A stretch of DNA of 64,000 bases from Tetrapyrgos nigripes. Lineage: Eukaryota > Basidiomycota > Agaricomycetes > Agaricales > Campanellaceae. The notes under the pieces are model-generated. The model saw nothing but the letters and a program-made list of their open reading frames with translations. It did no database searches and was not told the DNA's origin. Location of the stretch: contig JAACJM010000327.1 of the NCBI GenBank assembly GCA_013368315.1, positions 1-64,000 on the forward strand, given 5' to 3'. Shown piece after piece: positions 43,955 through 56,465 of this stretch (its first letter is position 1; the number at the start of each line of letters is the position of its first letter). The position numbers and the translations under genes are program-made.

Positions 43955-46196
43955 ATGCATAAGCTTTTGTCTTGGGCGATATTGCTTTGCGGTGTACTCG
44001 GGATTACGCCTAGGTATGCATCTTCGGTGTTGCTCCTCCGTATAAGAGCTCATGTATCGAATACTAGCGTCGCAGATCACGCACATGAGATTGGTCAAGG
44101 AAATGGAAAGTGTGTCAACCAAGACTATGCCCTCTCCCCAAGAAAGGCAGTGTTACAAGGCGATACAATTCCACAGATACCTCTCGGAGTTTTCGAGGAC
44201 GAGTCCCAGGCAGATGTTACCAGTCCAGTCCTAGAAATACACCCACTCATCGTATCTGGTCCCTTCGCCAACCGAGTCGATCTCGTCTTCTTTTCTGATG
44301 GATGTGAGCCGTTATTCGTGTTTTCCCGCACCGTAAACTAACTCAGTGCTCTTGTAGACACCATTGATGAAAAAGACAAGTTTATCGAAGATGCTATGCG
44401 ACTAGCCGATGACATTTCAGGAAACCAAACTTTCAATACAGTGAAGCCTTTAATGAATTTTTGGGCAGCGTTTGCCCTAAGTGAAGAGGTTCGGTTTCGA
44501 AAAGAATTTCTGGTGAAAAAAAAATAGGACTGATGTTTGTGAAGAGCGGTGTAGGAAAAGACGGAAAACCGAATAAGTGAGTTGTCATTCCGTAGTGATG
44601 CGAAATGCCTTACTGAGACCCTAGTTTTCTGTCTGTAGAACGCCGTTTGGACTTTATCGGGATGGGACTGAACTTAGGGCTGTGTACTACGCCTACCCCG
44701 AGGTGGCAGACGCGGCTTGTGCGTCTATGGGAAAGCAGTGCGACTACCCCATTCTACTCGGTGCGAGATTTCCGTATTCCAAACTGAAGACCTCTTCTGT
44801 ATAACGCCGCTTTCTTACTAGGTAACGATCCGTTGTATGGAGGTATTGACACTATCATCTTAACCATTACTGTCGGTTCTTACTCGCTACTCGTCGTCCA
44901 GGGCTAGGTGGTCGTTTTACGTTTGTCAAGTTGTCTCTCATCAACCTATTCAACGCTAATCCTATCTCAGGGTCATCACGTCGTCGATACTCAATGGGCC
45001 TCAGATCCTTCGACATGAATTGGGTCACTCGATAATCCCAGTAGGAGAAGAGTACGACGGGGGATTCGGCTACTTTGGTGTGAATGCCTACCACAACCTC
45101 AGCGAACCCGTTCCTTGGGCCCATTGGTTATCCAACCCCGAAAGACATGAGAAGGACCCCAAAGTCGAGCGTTCCGTCATGCCTATGCAAGTCTACCCGT
45201 GGACACTACTCAACACCACCGCAGTCTGGTCAACTAAATTTATCTCGTCAGGAACGTTTTCACGACATCTAATCAGGTTCTCTCTATCCGGTCTTCCCGA
45301 GAAAACAGACCTCAAGGTCGAGCTGGATGGTGTAGATTTGGGTTGGGAGCCTAAAATCGGCTTGGGTATTGACCGGTGGCATTATGACGTATACCTGGAC
45401 AAGAGCCTATCTGGTGGGGAGCATGAACTGAAGTTTACGCTTCTCAATGGGGAGAGACAGGGTATTGCGCAGCTGTGTAGTGCAGAGATCCTGGAGTTTG
45501 GGGATGAAGACGAGTTGAGTTGGCCGTTATCATCAGTGACATGAGTCTTGCTCAATGCTGACCGGTTGTTATTCATTTGACAGATTTACTTCTGCACCCG
45601 GATACTATGGGGTTTTCCCGACGTAAGTCGCCTCTTAGATCGGCCCGATTAATGTGCTCAAGTGCCGATCCTCGTCTCTGATCTTTCAGTTATTCTGACG
45701 CGAATAAAACAACATACCGTCCTACAAATGAAGATTGCCTAATGAGAATTGTCACTACGCCGAACTTTTGCAAGTGAGTTTACCATTCTTTATCTCATTG
45801 ATCACTCCTGATCCTCGTCCCTCGTTGTTTAGAGTCTGCCTTGAAGGCCTATGGCATGCCCTTCTTAGCAATGTCAGCCTAATAGACAGTATCTCGGAGA
45901 CATGCAACGGGGATGCCACTGTCCTGACCGCCTCTCTAGTTCCTCTCGCTCAACTCAGGACGGATTCCATCGCCGCCGCCGAGACCTACACGATTACATG
46001 GTCTAAAAACGGCAAACTTCTAGACCAGTTCACGAATATGACAACAGCCGAAATATCGGAGGCCAAAGAGGGGGATGAGATACGTCTGAATGTGAAGTTT
46101 GACACACCTGAGGTGTTGGATCGAAAGGGTGATTTGGAGAAAGGTGTGGATTATGTGATCGAGAAGAGTTGTGCTGGTGGCGGAACATCGTCGTAA
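43955..46196 (+). CDS. Secreted metallopeptidase, M64 (IgA peptidase) family
   Basis: ATG 43955 gives MHKLLSWAILLCGVLGITPR, a signal peptide. Exons then read NRVDLVFFSDGYT across an intron, KDKFIEDAMRLADDISGNQT, GLYRDGTELRAVYYAYPEV, and the zinc site LRHELGHSIIPVGEEYDGGF, where HELGH supplies two His and the catalytic Glu. A beta-sandwich-like region follows (FSLSGLPEKTDLKVELDG). The late motif PTNEDCLMRIVTTPNFC-KVC is characteristic of the family. TAA at 46194. M64 peptidases were named from a bacterial enzyme cutting immunoglobulin A; fungal members are uncharacterised secreted proteins, so an immune role should not be inferred. An extracellular proteolytic role is likely. Confidence 0.88.
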
Positions 46197-47379
46197 GGAA
46201 GCAGGATCCAAAGTACTCTTTGCTTGTACATTATGCAGTAAAACGGCTTGTCTTCAACTCTTCCTAGGACCGGTGACCACACAGATCGCCCCATAACGTG
46301 GCGATCTAATTCGGCGATCTTCATCCGTCGTTGTTGAAACTTTGAAGGTTGAACCTTCTAGCGTTCTTATTGTTGGGGTTTAGGGGACGACTTGACCGAA
46401 CCCTCATTTTTGCTGGTTATCAGTGTCAAGTATCCGGGTACGAACCGCAAAACCGCGAAGTAAACGAGCCTAGGTCCTGGATACAATGAAAGGTGTGTAG
46501 AAATAACTACCGTGGATGCCGGCCTTGCACGACAAGTTTAGGCTGGAGAGGCAGAGCAACTGATGTGGCAACTCTTGGAGGATGGAGTTTTCCAATGCTC
46601 AAGTGGATGGTTTTTGAATTTTGCTAGCCATCCTCAAATTTCAAAACGTGTCACGGTCAAAATTAGGCGCGTGTGTCCTTGCAATTGCTGTAGTTGATCT
46701 ATTTCTGGGTGATTTTTTGCGGACTCATTTCTCCGTTTCAAACTTGAATTCATCATGGCTAGGTTCCACAAATCCGGCCTATCAAAGGGTTCCTATGTAG
46801 AGCCTATTTCGAGCTGATCCTAATAGGCAGTGGCGATTCGAAAGATGATGACCCGTAAATCCCTGATGTACCTGCTGCGACCTGTCCCTGTCCGCTACGG
46901 GAATCAATCAATCTAGTGAGGCTATGTTGCACCTCAGCCATTTCGTGCAGAAACATAAGTACCACTAGTTTGTATTAATGTAAAGCTATTTTACCCAGAT
47001 ACTTGCTACATGGGCATCGATCATTAGATCTCAATGCCATAGTCACCGTGATCCGGCGGAGATGCTTGCTTTCAGGTGATAGCAAGTCTGGTTGCACGGT
47101 ATATTTTTGTTTTTTTTCCAGGATTTTTTGCCATGAACTGAACTCTCAGGAGAAAGCGCTCAGGACCTTGGGACGTGAGTGGCTAAATTGTGGCTGAAGT
47201 GCCGGATGGCATTGTGAGTACTGTGAGAATTTGCAAGTCCGGCTCGGAACGCCTTCTTCCCGAACATTAACAACAGTCGAGCAGTCATGGCGTCTCTCTC
47301 CCTTACTGCGATCACCTATACATCTCTCCCTACCAACGTGTTCTTTCACTGAGAACATCCCGTGTCTCGACTTTCGAAT
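46197..47379. other. Intergenic, no gene supported
   Basis: Short frames on both strands only. No repeat or RNA gene recognised. Confidence 0.45.
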
Positions 47380-48728
47380 ATGACCTCGTCAAACCGTGTT
47401 TCCACTAAACTTTACATACCCCATACATCTGACCCCAATTGTTCTATCGTTGGCGTTTTGGAACAAGTATCAGACACTACGGTACGGGATGAGGCCGAAA
47501 GTGAGAAGAAAATTGCTTTAGTGCGTATCAATACACCACTGCTGGCACGGTAACAAGTATCTAATGACAGTCGTGCTTGTTTTATGTCTGTAGATTCTTC
47601 ACGGAGTTGGAGGGTAAGCATATCTGCCCCACCGATCATTCTGAAGCTGTTCTCTGATTTATTCGAACTTTCAGCCACAAAGATTATCTCTTTCTAAAGC
47701 GTCTCGCTCTCCGATTACCCATGGACTCGTTTCGTTTCGACTTTCGGTATGTCTCTTTGATAGCGAGCCGCTCCAAGCAGTGTATCTTTTGATGCTTATA
47801 CCGGGAAAACGGGTTAATTTCTGAAGGGGTAATCACGAAACCCCGGGAGTGTGGCGACAAGGAGGTGAGTGGTCTCTGAGGGCAATTGGTTCTTCATTAT
47901 TGATCTTCTGGCTTTTGCAGCCCTTGCTGAGGATGTAGTGGACGTTCGTGTCGTAGTGGACTATCTGAAGGCCAATTACGGATATAAAGTGGATTTAGTT
48001 GTTGGACACTCTCGTGGTTCTATAGTGGCATTCAAGTGGATTTGTACAACGGAAGAAGGGAGGAAAATATCGGGATTTGTTAATGCCTCAGGACGATACC
48101 GAATGCCTGTGAGTGTACTGCTCTTTCTTTGTGATTTGTTATTAACCCACCTTACCTTTGTATAGAAAATTCTCGGTAAGACTGCGCGGGTTGTCTTTCT
48201 TACACCCGCGTGCGACAATTATTGATGTTCCGTCATTATTGAAGAATCTCCTGGTGTCAATGTATGGCAAGAAAACATTGCCAAGCAGGGTTACCATCTC
48301 TGGACAGCTACTGTCGCTCGAAAGCCGTTCACTGCCAAGATTTATCGCGAAGACTTAGAAGCTTTCACCAATTGGGATACTTCTTTTGTTTGGAATCAAT
48401 TTCCCCAATCCATAGATGTCCTTACAATCCACGGTCTATCCGATCCGGTGGTACGCCCGTAAGTGGAACTAATCACTCCATTTCTTGTCTTACGTCTACG
48501 AACAATTTTTCTTGTTACAGTTACGACGCGATCATCTACACCCGTGCTCTTGGCCCAAGAACCCCAGGAACAACGAACATTCATTTGATGGAGGATGCAG
48601 ATCATAATTTTACGGGGCGTCAGGATGAAGTCGTTCAAGCTGTATTAGAATGGTGGGACACGAAGCAGCACTCAAACGGAAGTCTTAAGACCGGAGTGTG
48701 GTTATCCGGGATTCGAGGCAAACTTTAA
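47380..48728 (+). CDS. Alpha/beta hydrolase
   Basis: ATG 47380 begins MTSSNRVSTKLYIPHTSD. After an intron the oxyanion-hole strand reads LILHGVGGHKDY, then DSFRFDFRG. The nucleophile elbow is LVVGHSRGSIVAFKW, fitting G-x-S-x-G except that the residue after Arg is Gly (G-H-S-R-G). Later exons give WDTSFVWNQFPQSIDVLTIH, then GLSDPVV with a candidate acid Asp, and MEDADHNFTGRQDEV with the catalytic His. So the Ser-Asp-His triad is visible in order. The length is about 300 residues. It resembles the intracellular hydrolase group of fungal YDL057w-like proteins; substrate unknown. An in-frame ATG at 47362 is an alternative start. Confidence 0.8.
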
Positions 48729-48839
48729 TAAGGAATCCAATACGGTGAGTGATGCCATTGATCTCTTTTCAATGCTTTATGTACTCACATTCTTCATCAA
48801 TCATGCGCAGTTTTCCACTTGTATGTACACCAAGATTTT

Positions 48840-49230
48840 AGATTGTGATCACAAATAGATCATTCGGCCTGTAAGATACATATGGATGACCCTGCGGTAG
48901 CTTTCATTATAGATATTAGATATTGCCGTCATAGTCAATGAGCAGGTACAACAGATCGCTGTCACGCCTTTACTTGTCACCGAAGACCAACCGACAGAAA
49001 TTGGTAAGTAACTCAGGGTGTTGGGGTTTACTTAGACTTTTTTCCATTACTGGACATGCGTTCCTTCTCTCAATCATATGATAATGTGGCTTCGCAGACG
49101 TATGGAATGGCCATGGACGTCCGAGATATATTGGGATTATCATTCTTACTTGCAGGGTGGGTCTGGTGACCCTGCAGCTATTTTCAGCAATGCTCAGGTG
49201 TTTCACCACAGAAGGATTTTGGCCACTGGA
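48840..49230 (+). CDS. Possible short multi-exon gene, unknown
   Basis: Successive plus-strand exons with plausible splice sites read ILDIAVIVNEQVQQIAVTPL, LVTEDQPTEID (donor GTAAGT at about 49003), then VWNGHGRPRYIGIIILTC (donor GTGGGT at about 49157) and SNAQVFHHRRILATGQ before TGA. Small exons and splice signals are consistent with a gene, but the start exon is unclear and it lies close behind the hydrolase gene, so it could also be part of that transcript. No domain recognised. Confidence 0.25.
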
Positions 49231-49239
49231 CAATGAGGT

Positions 49240-52200
49240 ATGAAGGCAAAGTTTAGATTAAACAATAGAATAGAGTGTGTTACTACACTTGACAGTCAGT
49301 AAAGATACTACTAATACTACATAGCTTATGAGCAGGCTACTACTACTTAGACGAACATAAATAAGTACTGTATGTGTGTACGAATGATGCGTGTAGTGCT
49401 ACTGGTACGAAAAAAAAAGATCAAACTAAAGATTCTAATACAGTTGCGAATATTCAAGAGATTAAATTGTCAATGCGAACCTTGCAGAATCCCGATCTGC
49501 CTGTCCCTGTCCGTCTATCCCTTCTGTAAAGCCGCGTTCCAATCGCCAAATTTATGGCTCGAGCACCCTGTGCCCGTCGTAATACAGCAAGAAGCTGTCA
49601 GCGAGTCGAGATATTGAATCGTACAACCACTTCCATCCAGTTACCGACGCATATGCTGCCGGCGAACGAAGAGAGGATAGGGGCGAAGAGAGAGAAGTCG
49701 AATTATAAAGAGATTAGGTGGTGTTCACGCGTATAATGTCGAGAACGACGTGATTAAGATTAAGTGCGCCTGCTGGCATTGGATACGATATATGAAGAGG
49801 AACTGCGCATTGAAAGGCGAGATGCGCGTATTAGGAGAGTCGTAGCGTTTGAGAAAGAGAAACCATGAAAGGTTTCAGAGTGGTGTCCTCGGCAAGGAAT
49901 CAAAAGAAGACGGGTCCATTCGAAGACGCGCCGGTTTTGACAGAGGAGCCTCCGTTGGGCTTGCCGTTCTGTGGTTTTCCGCTCATAGTGAGTGTGGGGT
50001 GTAGAGAGGAACGGACAAAGAAAGATGAACAAAGACAAGAAGGAGGATGGGAGGCTAGTGGATGTCGAAGGCTCTCTGAAAAAGAGCAAGGACGAATTGT
50101 AGAATCTAGAATGGATGTCTAGGACTTATATAGCAATCCAAGGCAAATTCCGTCTCCAAGATGTCGAGAACACGCGCTGACTCGATTAAGGAAATGACGG
50201 GGCCGTAACAGCATTCAATTTTCTCTATCATTCCGTACCAGTTCAGTTTCGACGCCGAGCGTTTGAGATTTCACCGTTTCAGATCCCTTACCCAGTTTGG
50301 TATCGACTCTGTACTCAAAGTTCGCCTCGTTTTTTCGCTTCCCTTTTGGTGCGGATGCACAGCTTTTAGCCTTTTACTTGCTCACTTCATCCATGACGCG
50401 GACCAGCGGTACACACGGAGTAGGCGCCTTCAAGCTTGAAAAAGAATTCATCTATGTCCGAACTCAGTGCAAGAAGCTCGCCACGTTTTCTGGAATACAA
50501 CGGGCTGGTATTTCCGGTTCGTTTTTTCTCATCGACGGAGCGACATTCTCGCAAAGAGATCCATCCATCTTTCTGCAAACACAGATTATAGCAGAGTACA
50601 GCAGGGAGGAAAGCTGCTAAGGCTGCTGCTAGTAATGCTGTTTGCAATTTGCAAAACTCACACCGTACGGTAAGATGATGAGTCCATCTCTGACTCACTC
50701 AAAGTATTCCTGATTAGCGCTCGTACATGTATGTCTCGGGCCAAGTGTTTCCCGGCCTCGCCAATCTTTCTCTCTTGATTCGAGTAAGGGGCCCGGGAGT
50801 CGTAAGGATCTCCTTTATTGTGAGGTTCCTGGACTCATCTGAGAGACTTGACGTGAGCCAGGCATACTTATTGTCACCTGACATCCTGATTTGACATTAA
50901 TGTAGGCCAGGCACTGTTCCAAATCTCTTCTAGTAAGCCACGTTTTCGCATGTCTTTCCTATGATCTTCGTGGCCCTAGGCCCTGAATACCATGCAGTAG
51001 CTTAGATGTAGCTTCACCTGCGCAATTTTTTGACTCGACTGAGTCGGCTAGTCGTTGCGGGCTGTGCTGTGCAGCCTGAGGTTCAATGTACTACTAGTTA
51101 TTGGCACCTTTTCCTGTTTGTGCCAGCAAAATGTACTAAATCAAGCTCACGGTCGTTCTAGGTCTAGCGATGGGGTCTTCTTTCTGATACCCGGTTGAAC
51201 TGTCCACTTTGCCCTTGTTCCGTTTAAGGCCATGTCGGCGATTTTTCTGTTTCATGTGATCAAGTCCGAGCATCCAGCGCGCTCTCTTTCTCTTTTACCT
51301 TCAGCGAATAAAATTGCATGCCTTAAATCCGAGGCTTTCTAGGCGAGCGCAAACATAATGCAGGCTCCGAGCTTTTGACCCAGAAGGACTTTAAAATGAG
51401 AATTAGAGAGATTAGTGTGCACTTAGAACAAGCACGGACCGGTGCCACCGCGAGGTGAGAACGCAGTTATACATCTTTGTGATGGATGAAGATCATCTTC
51501 CGTGCTTGAAGGGCTTAAATCTACCTATCGATTATTTTCCCCCACATAATGTCCATTGGCCGCGTTGTGCTAGAATAGCCCGCTGGTGAGTACTCATCAT
51601 GATCTGAGTAAACGCCTCACAGTGAGTGCTACGTAGTATAATTAGCTGCCAGATTCATAAGCAGGTCCTGCGAACTTGATTACAAGCAATGAAATTTTAA
51701 GAATGGTCTGATTCGGTGCCATGACGCTTGATCGGCGTCTTGGAAGCCTGCAGCCTGAAATGCACCTTGGTCTTTGGCTAAGGATTCAACTAACTTTACA
51801 AAGATCTTCGACTGCCAAGGTGACGCCCGGTAAGTACGAATAATGATTGCCACCCACCTTTCTTCGCAATGTGCGGTATCCGGTTCCGCTCAAACAAGCA
51901 CTGACGCAAAAGATGCTTGCTCCAAGGCATGCTATTATATTATCGTTGGAATGTTCACTTCCGGATTCATGTGAATCGGGAAACTCTGTTGGAAGCCCTC
52001 GCAGCAGGCCTTAAACTTTTTTACTATGAAGTCCATCCACTTGTATCCCGTCCTTTTTCAATAACCTCTGATCAAAGCTTGGTCACCGTCAACCAATGCT
52101 TTTTTTGTCGATAGGTCCAAGGGCATCTGTCATTTCCATCAGCTCATCTCGCAGTACTACAAGCCACTTATCCTTCCGCAAAGTGGCTGACGGCCGGTAC

Positions 52201-52537
52201 GACGCCTTGATTAGTACAATGCATTGCGCATACTGACTGGTAAAGTGGTCCAAAGGTACATATACAGTACCTGGCATCACATGCCAAGCCAGAGTATAAC
52301 TTTCTGAATGCTAGGCTCAGGGTATTACCCTTGCCAGTGGTTCAACCGGCAGTACTGCTTGGTAAGTCCATCAACTTCTTGATACTTTTTTTTTCCAGCA
52401 AGAGGATATATTTCAATAACGTTAAATTCATACGATTTGGCAGTGGTAGGTGTAAGAAAGCCTCGCAAATCGCTACGTTGTCGGAGGAACTTGCAAACGA
52501 CCGATGATTCGAGTAACTGATACCAGAACTCGAATGA
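49240..52537. other. Long intergenic stretch, no gene firmly supported
   Basis: Open frames such as 49760-50089 (-), 49865-50122 (+) and 50297-50620 (+) overlap one another on opposite strands and show no domain or splice pattern. No terminal repeats or RNA genes were recognised. This is the largest stretch without a supported gene. Confidence 0.4.
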
Positions 52538-54078
52538 TCAGTCAATCTCGACGATGAGCTTGCCTCTGAGTGAAACACAGCTCCATTAACATCAGTTCAC
52601 GAAATTAAGCCAAGGTCAGCGTACATGTTCACATTAGCTTCCATATCTCGATGAGCTTCTTGAATTTTGGTCCAGGAGTAGACCTAGAAGGAATTCAGCA
52701 TTTGGCAAGAGGCTTCCACACGTAGAAACAGGACGGGAGAACGATTCGTAGCTTCGTACCTTGTGAATGTAAGACTTAATGGGACCTTTACCATTAGGCC
52801 CTGTGATGTTCTGTAGAATTTCTTTACTGAATCTACCGAGCAAAATGACCAGATAGATGGATAGTTCAGCTGATGCAGACGAATTCAAAGAAACAACACC
52901 AGATTACTAACCTCGAAACCAAGTCAGCTTGATATTCGACAGTGCGCGAACGAAGAGTGCTGCCTTGGATTCGGAGACGTTTGTAAAGAAGATCGGCGAG
53001 ATTGACTTCTTGTACGACCGAACCTACACAGATGAATGAGGTGTTAAGCACTAGCTGCGATGATGACAACAGTTGAATCGATCGTACCGCTCAACATTGC
53101 AAGCATGGTCATACGTCCGTCTCTTGCCAAAGCATCTATATTTTTCTTCCAATGACTCTGGCCCACAAAGTCCACAACAGCGTCTACCCCATGACCTTCA
53201 GTTATCTTCTTGGTCTCTTCAGCAAAATCCTGAGCCTTGTAGTTGACGGCGTGGGTAGCGCCATTGGGCATACTGAGAAGCCAATCGAGCTTTTCTTTCG
53301 TGGATGCGGTGGCAGTGACCGTGCGCCTAAAGAAAGCAAAGAAAAAGATAGATGAGATAGAATGAACATGAGGATGATGGTCACGTCTGAACACTGACGC
53401 CCCTCTAGTACGAGCTAATTGGATCGCGGCGATACCGACTCCAGACGCTGCAGCATGTATCAGGACATGTTCGTCCTTCTTCGTTTCGCAATACATTACG
53501 ATTGCTTGATACGCTGTCCAGATCGTTAAACCATTCAGTCAGATGCCTTGATAGCGATTCGATATTTACCAGTAAGGAAAACTTCTGGTATACTAGCTGC
53601 CTCGATCCATGATAAATGGGGCGGCTTGGGAAGCAAAAGTGAACTCTCCACTGCGATGTACTCGGCGTATGCACCCTAAAAATTAACGCATACGAGTCAT
53701 TCAGTTCACGAGTCGAATATTCAAGATGAAAAGATACCTACACCTCCTGCTAGCCCAAAAACTGCATCTCCTACTTTGAAATCCGGGACGCCTTCCGATA
53801 AAGCAGTAATCGTTCCTGAAAATTCCACCCCAAGAATCTCGGATGCTCCGGGAGGTACTGGATAACGACCTTCACGTTGTAGGATATCCATACGATTGAG
53901 ACCAAAAGCTTTAATCTAGACGGAGCGAGACTCTCAAACTTCAACCTTTGCGATACTTCTACAAACGTGCGCTTACTTTGACCATCACCTGTCCAGGACG
54001 AAGCACGGGTTCCGGAGCCTCTCCCAAGTAGAGGTTCTCGATTGGGCCTTTTCCATCCTTAACAAGAATTGCACGCAT
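52538..54078 (-). CDS. Quinone oxidoreductase, PIG3 type
   Basis: Start at 54078: MRAILVKDGKGPIENLYLGE. Exons follow with NRMDILQREGRYPVPPGASE, LGVEFSGTI, DAVFGLAGG, and the nucleotide-binding region VLIHAAASGVGIAAIQLART, then GHGVDAVVDFVGQSHW and LLYKRLRIQGSTLRSRTVEY. The last intron uses donor GTACGCTG near 52602 and joins to GKLIVEID and TGA at 52538, restoring the usual C-terminus of the family. No zinc-binding Cys set is present, as expected for NADPH:quinone oxidoreductases of the medium-chain dehydrogenase superfamily (human TP53I3/PIG3). Likely role: cytosolic NADPH-dependent reduction of quinones, which would fit a fungus that makes or meets quinones from lignin chemistry. Confidence 0.88.
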
Positions 54079-56465
54079 TGTGAAGGGGTTTTGAATAGCA
54101 AGAAGTGGTAGCGAAGAGAGTCTCAGCGAAGGCCTACTGCTGAGTCAACCCCTTCGATGACCATACTCACACCCCCTGACGTCATTGTATCTGCCTTTTC
54201 CCGGACTCCCGAATAGCCTATGGAAACGCGACAATGAGAATACACCTGTGAAAACACAAGTGGTCCAGATAGAAAACGAGAGAAGACCGTCCATTTTCCA
54301 CGGATGAGGGACATAACATGAAAAAAGCGTGCAGTTGTTCGCAATGCGTATCTATCATTTCACGAAAGTAAGCGTTTGCAAGTGACGCGGATGTCAAGGT
54401 ACTAGCGCTAGCTACGAGTTTCCTGATCGCCATGACTCCTACAAAAGGAGTTAGGTATGCCCACGGGCTCACGAGGAGTCGAGAAAATGTTTCAAACAGG
54501 GAAGTTGTAATCCGACCTAGCCCGAGTCTAGCCACCTGGAGGAAGAAGCATCTAGGATGATCAAAAGGCGAATAAGAATTTTCTTCAGCCGGATCACTGT
54601 TTTACGAAAAATCTTCAAGATCCTCGGAAGCTACTAAAGAAAATAGAATGAAGTGGAGCGTTTCAAAATTGGCCGCCTCGTAGTCAGAAGGTGGAATAAA
54701 ACTAGAAAAGGACTACAGTCAGCTCAACCGAGTACATCGCAAAGTGAGTAAGGTGGACTATTAGGGCAAGGATATCCAGCCAAAACTTGAAGATGCGCGA
54801 AGCCAGCCTTGCAGAAGTGCCGGCATTCCAATGTTCATCAATAGCGAGCGCGCTGCTAGTTTGATTGAGTTGCGGGGACTCTTGTTTAAAAACCGGTGCG
54901 CAAAAAAAAGGTGCGGTCTAGCCTGCAGTGAGAAGAGTCTCTGATTGATCATGCTCGACGTGCTGGACTGGTCCTGTCACCGAACCGTGATCCAGGGTGA
55001 AAAATGGCGCTAATATTCCACTCTGACTCGGAAATTCATCTCTTCAGCATTTCAGTACGAGTTGGCCCAGGCTGGTTCTTCCCAAGAACGTAAGTTCGCT
55101 GTAGAGACTGCCTATACGATATGGACTTACGTGGGTCCCTACATTCCATTCTCCCGCACTGTCCCGTGCACCGCATCGTGGTGATACAGCATACATAGGC
55201 CAAGATGGGCCCTGAAGTCTTAGCAAGCTGGAATCAATAAGCCAAGGTACAATGAGCAGCGCTCGTTAGTCAGAGTCTGTCAGAGTGTGGTAGGCCTGAG
55301 ATGCAATTGGCTTGATCCACACCCCGATCCATCCCGAGCTAATTGACGCGTACAGACATGCGCGGATTGGTACCGCAGCATCGCCTCCGGACTTATTAAT
55401 CTAAAGAGCGACGAAGTGACGCTCATGTCTACCGTGGATCCCCTTCTGATCCCTTTGCTCTCTAGATCTTTAGGCAGTGCAGCGACATAATGTAGATTGT
55501 CAGATAGAGACCCCCATATGTAGATTAGATTGGCGTCAACATAGGCGCTATGACCTAACTGCACAACAACTCAGAAATAAGGGGCGGTTGTTGAGTTTGT
55601 ACTCACTCAACTTGTGGCGTTATCTCCCGCGGAGGAAGTGTCAACTCTGGACCAAAGTGAGGGCAAAGTTGGGGCCAAGCACAGAAAAACTATAACTTCG
55701 GAGAGAGTCGGGACACGGACATCTGTCAAGGCAAAACAACAATGCCTGGTTTCATCAGAGTGGTTGGTATATCCTGCATCGGCACGTATAACGAGTCCAA
55801 GGAAGGAAACGATTCCGAGAAAACGGTCCGATGAAAGTTTGTGTTTGACTTGGGTTTGACTCGTCTTGGAATCTTGACATATGTTGAGGCTTGTCTGTTT
55901 CTTGAGCAACGGTCTGACCAGAAGTAGTTACTACTAAAACCCAATTGCCTGAGGTGCAGTGGGTGGCGAGTCAATTGGAGTGCAATCTCGGAAGTCGTTT
56001 CAATTTGGCGACGCGGCGCATCACGTGTTTGCGACTGTCTTTCCTCCCAACCTTCTTAGGGTCTGCAAATCCAAGTTATCGGTGTGCTTTACGGAGGAAT
56101 CTGCCTACCTTTGTCTGGTCAATCACCTAAAAGTGAATGAGCTTCTCAACCAGCAGGAGAAGACAGATTTTTGTGAGTAACCAAATGCCTTGTCATCATG
56201 AGGATTCTGACCCGCGAGTTATTTAGGAATACTTACATTATGTATTGAGCGGTACAAGCCGTATTTCAATGAACTCCATTTACAGAAGCTTGGAAGGATA
56301 CATTCCAGACGTCGTGCGATAGGAGGCCATCACTCAAGAAGCTCTGCCGTGAAAGCTGCCAAGAGGCCATCTCTGGCTCAATCACCCCTTTCGTAGCATT
56401 CTGCTTGTCAACAACTGACCTATAAGCTTAGGTCTGGTGGTGCTACATCTCGTGGACATGTTACT
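54079..56465. other. Intergenic, no gene firmly supported
   Basis: Open frames here overlap on both strands without domains. A plus-strand reading at 55959-56180 (SFQFGDAAHHVFATVFPPNL) looks slightly coding but cannot be extended. Nothing else recognised. Confidence 0.4.

Noticed and set aside
49760..50122. Minus-strand short frame opening MSGKPQNGKPNGGSS considered as a mating-pheromone precursor
   Set aside because: No C-terminal CaaX motif for farnesylation and no receptor gene nearby.
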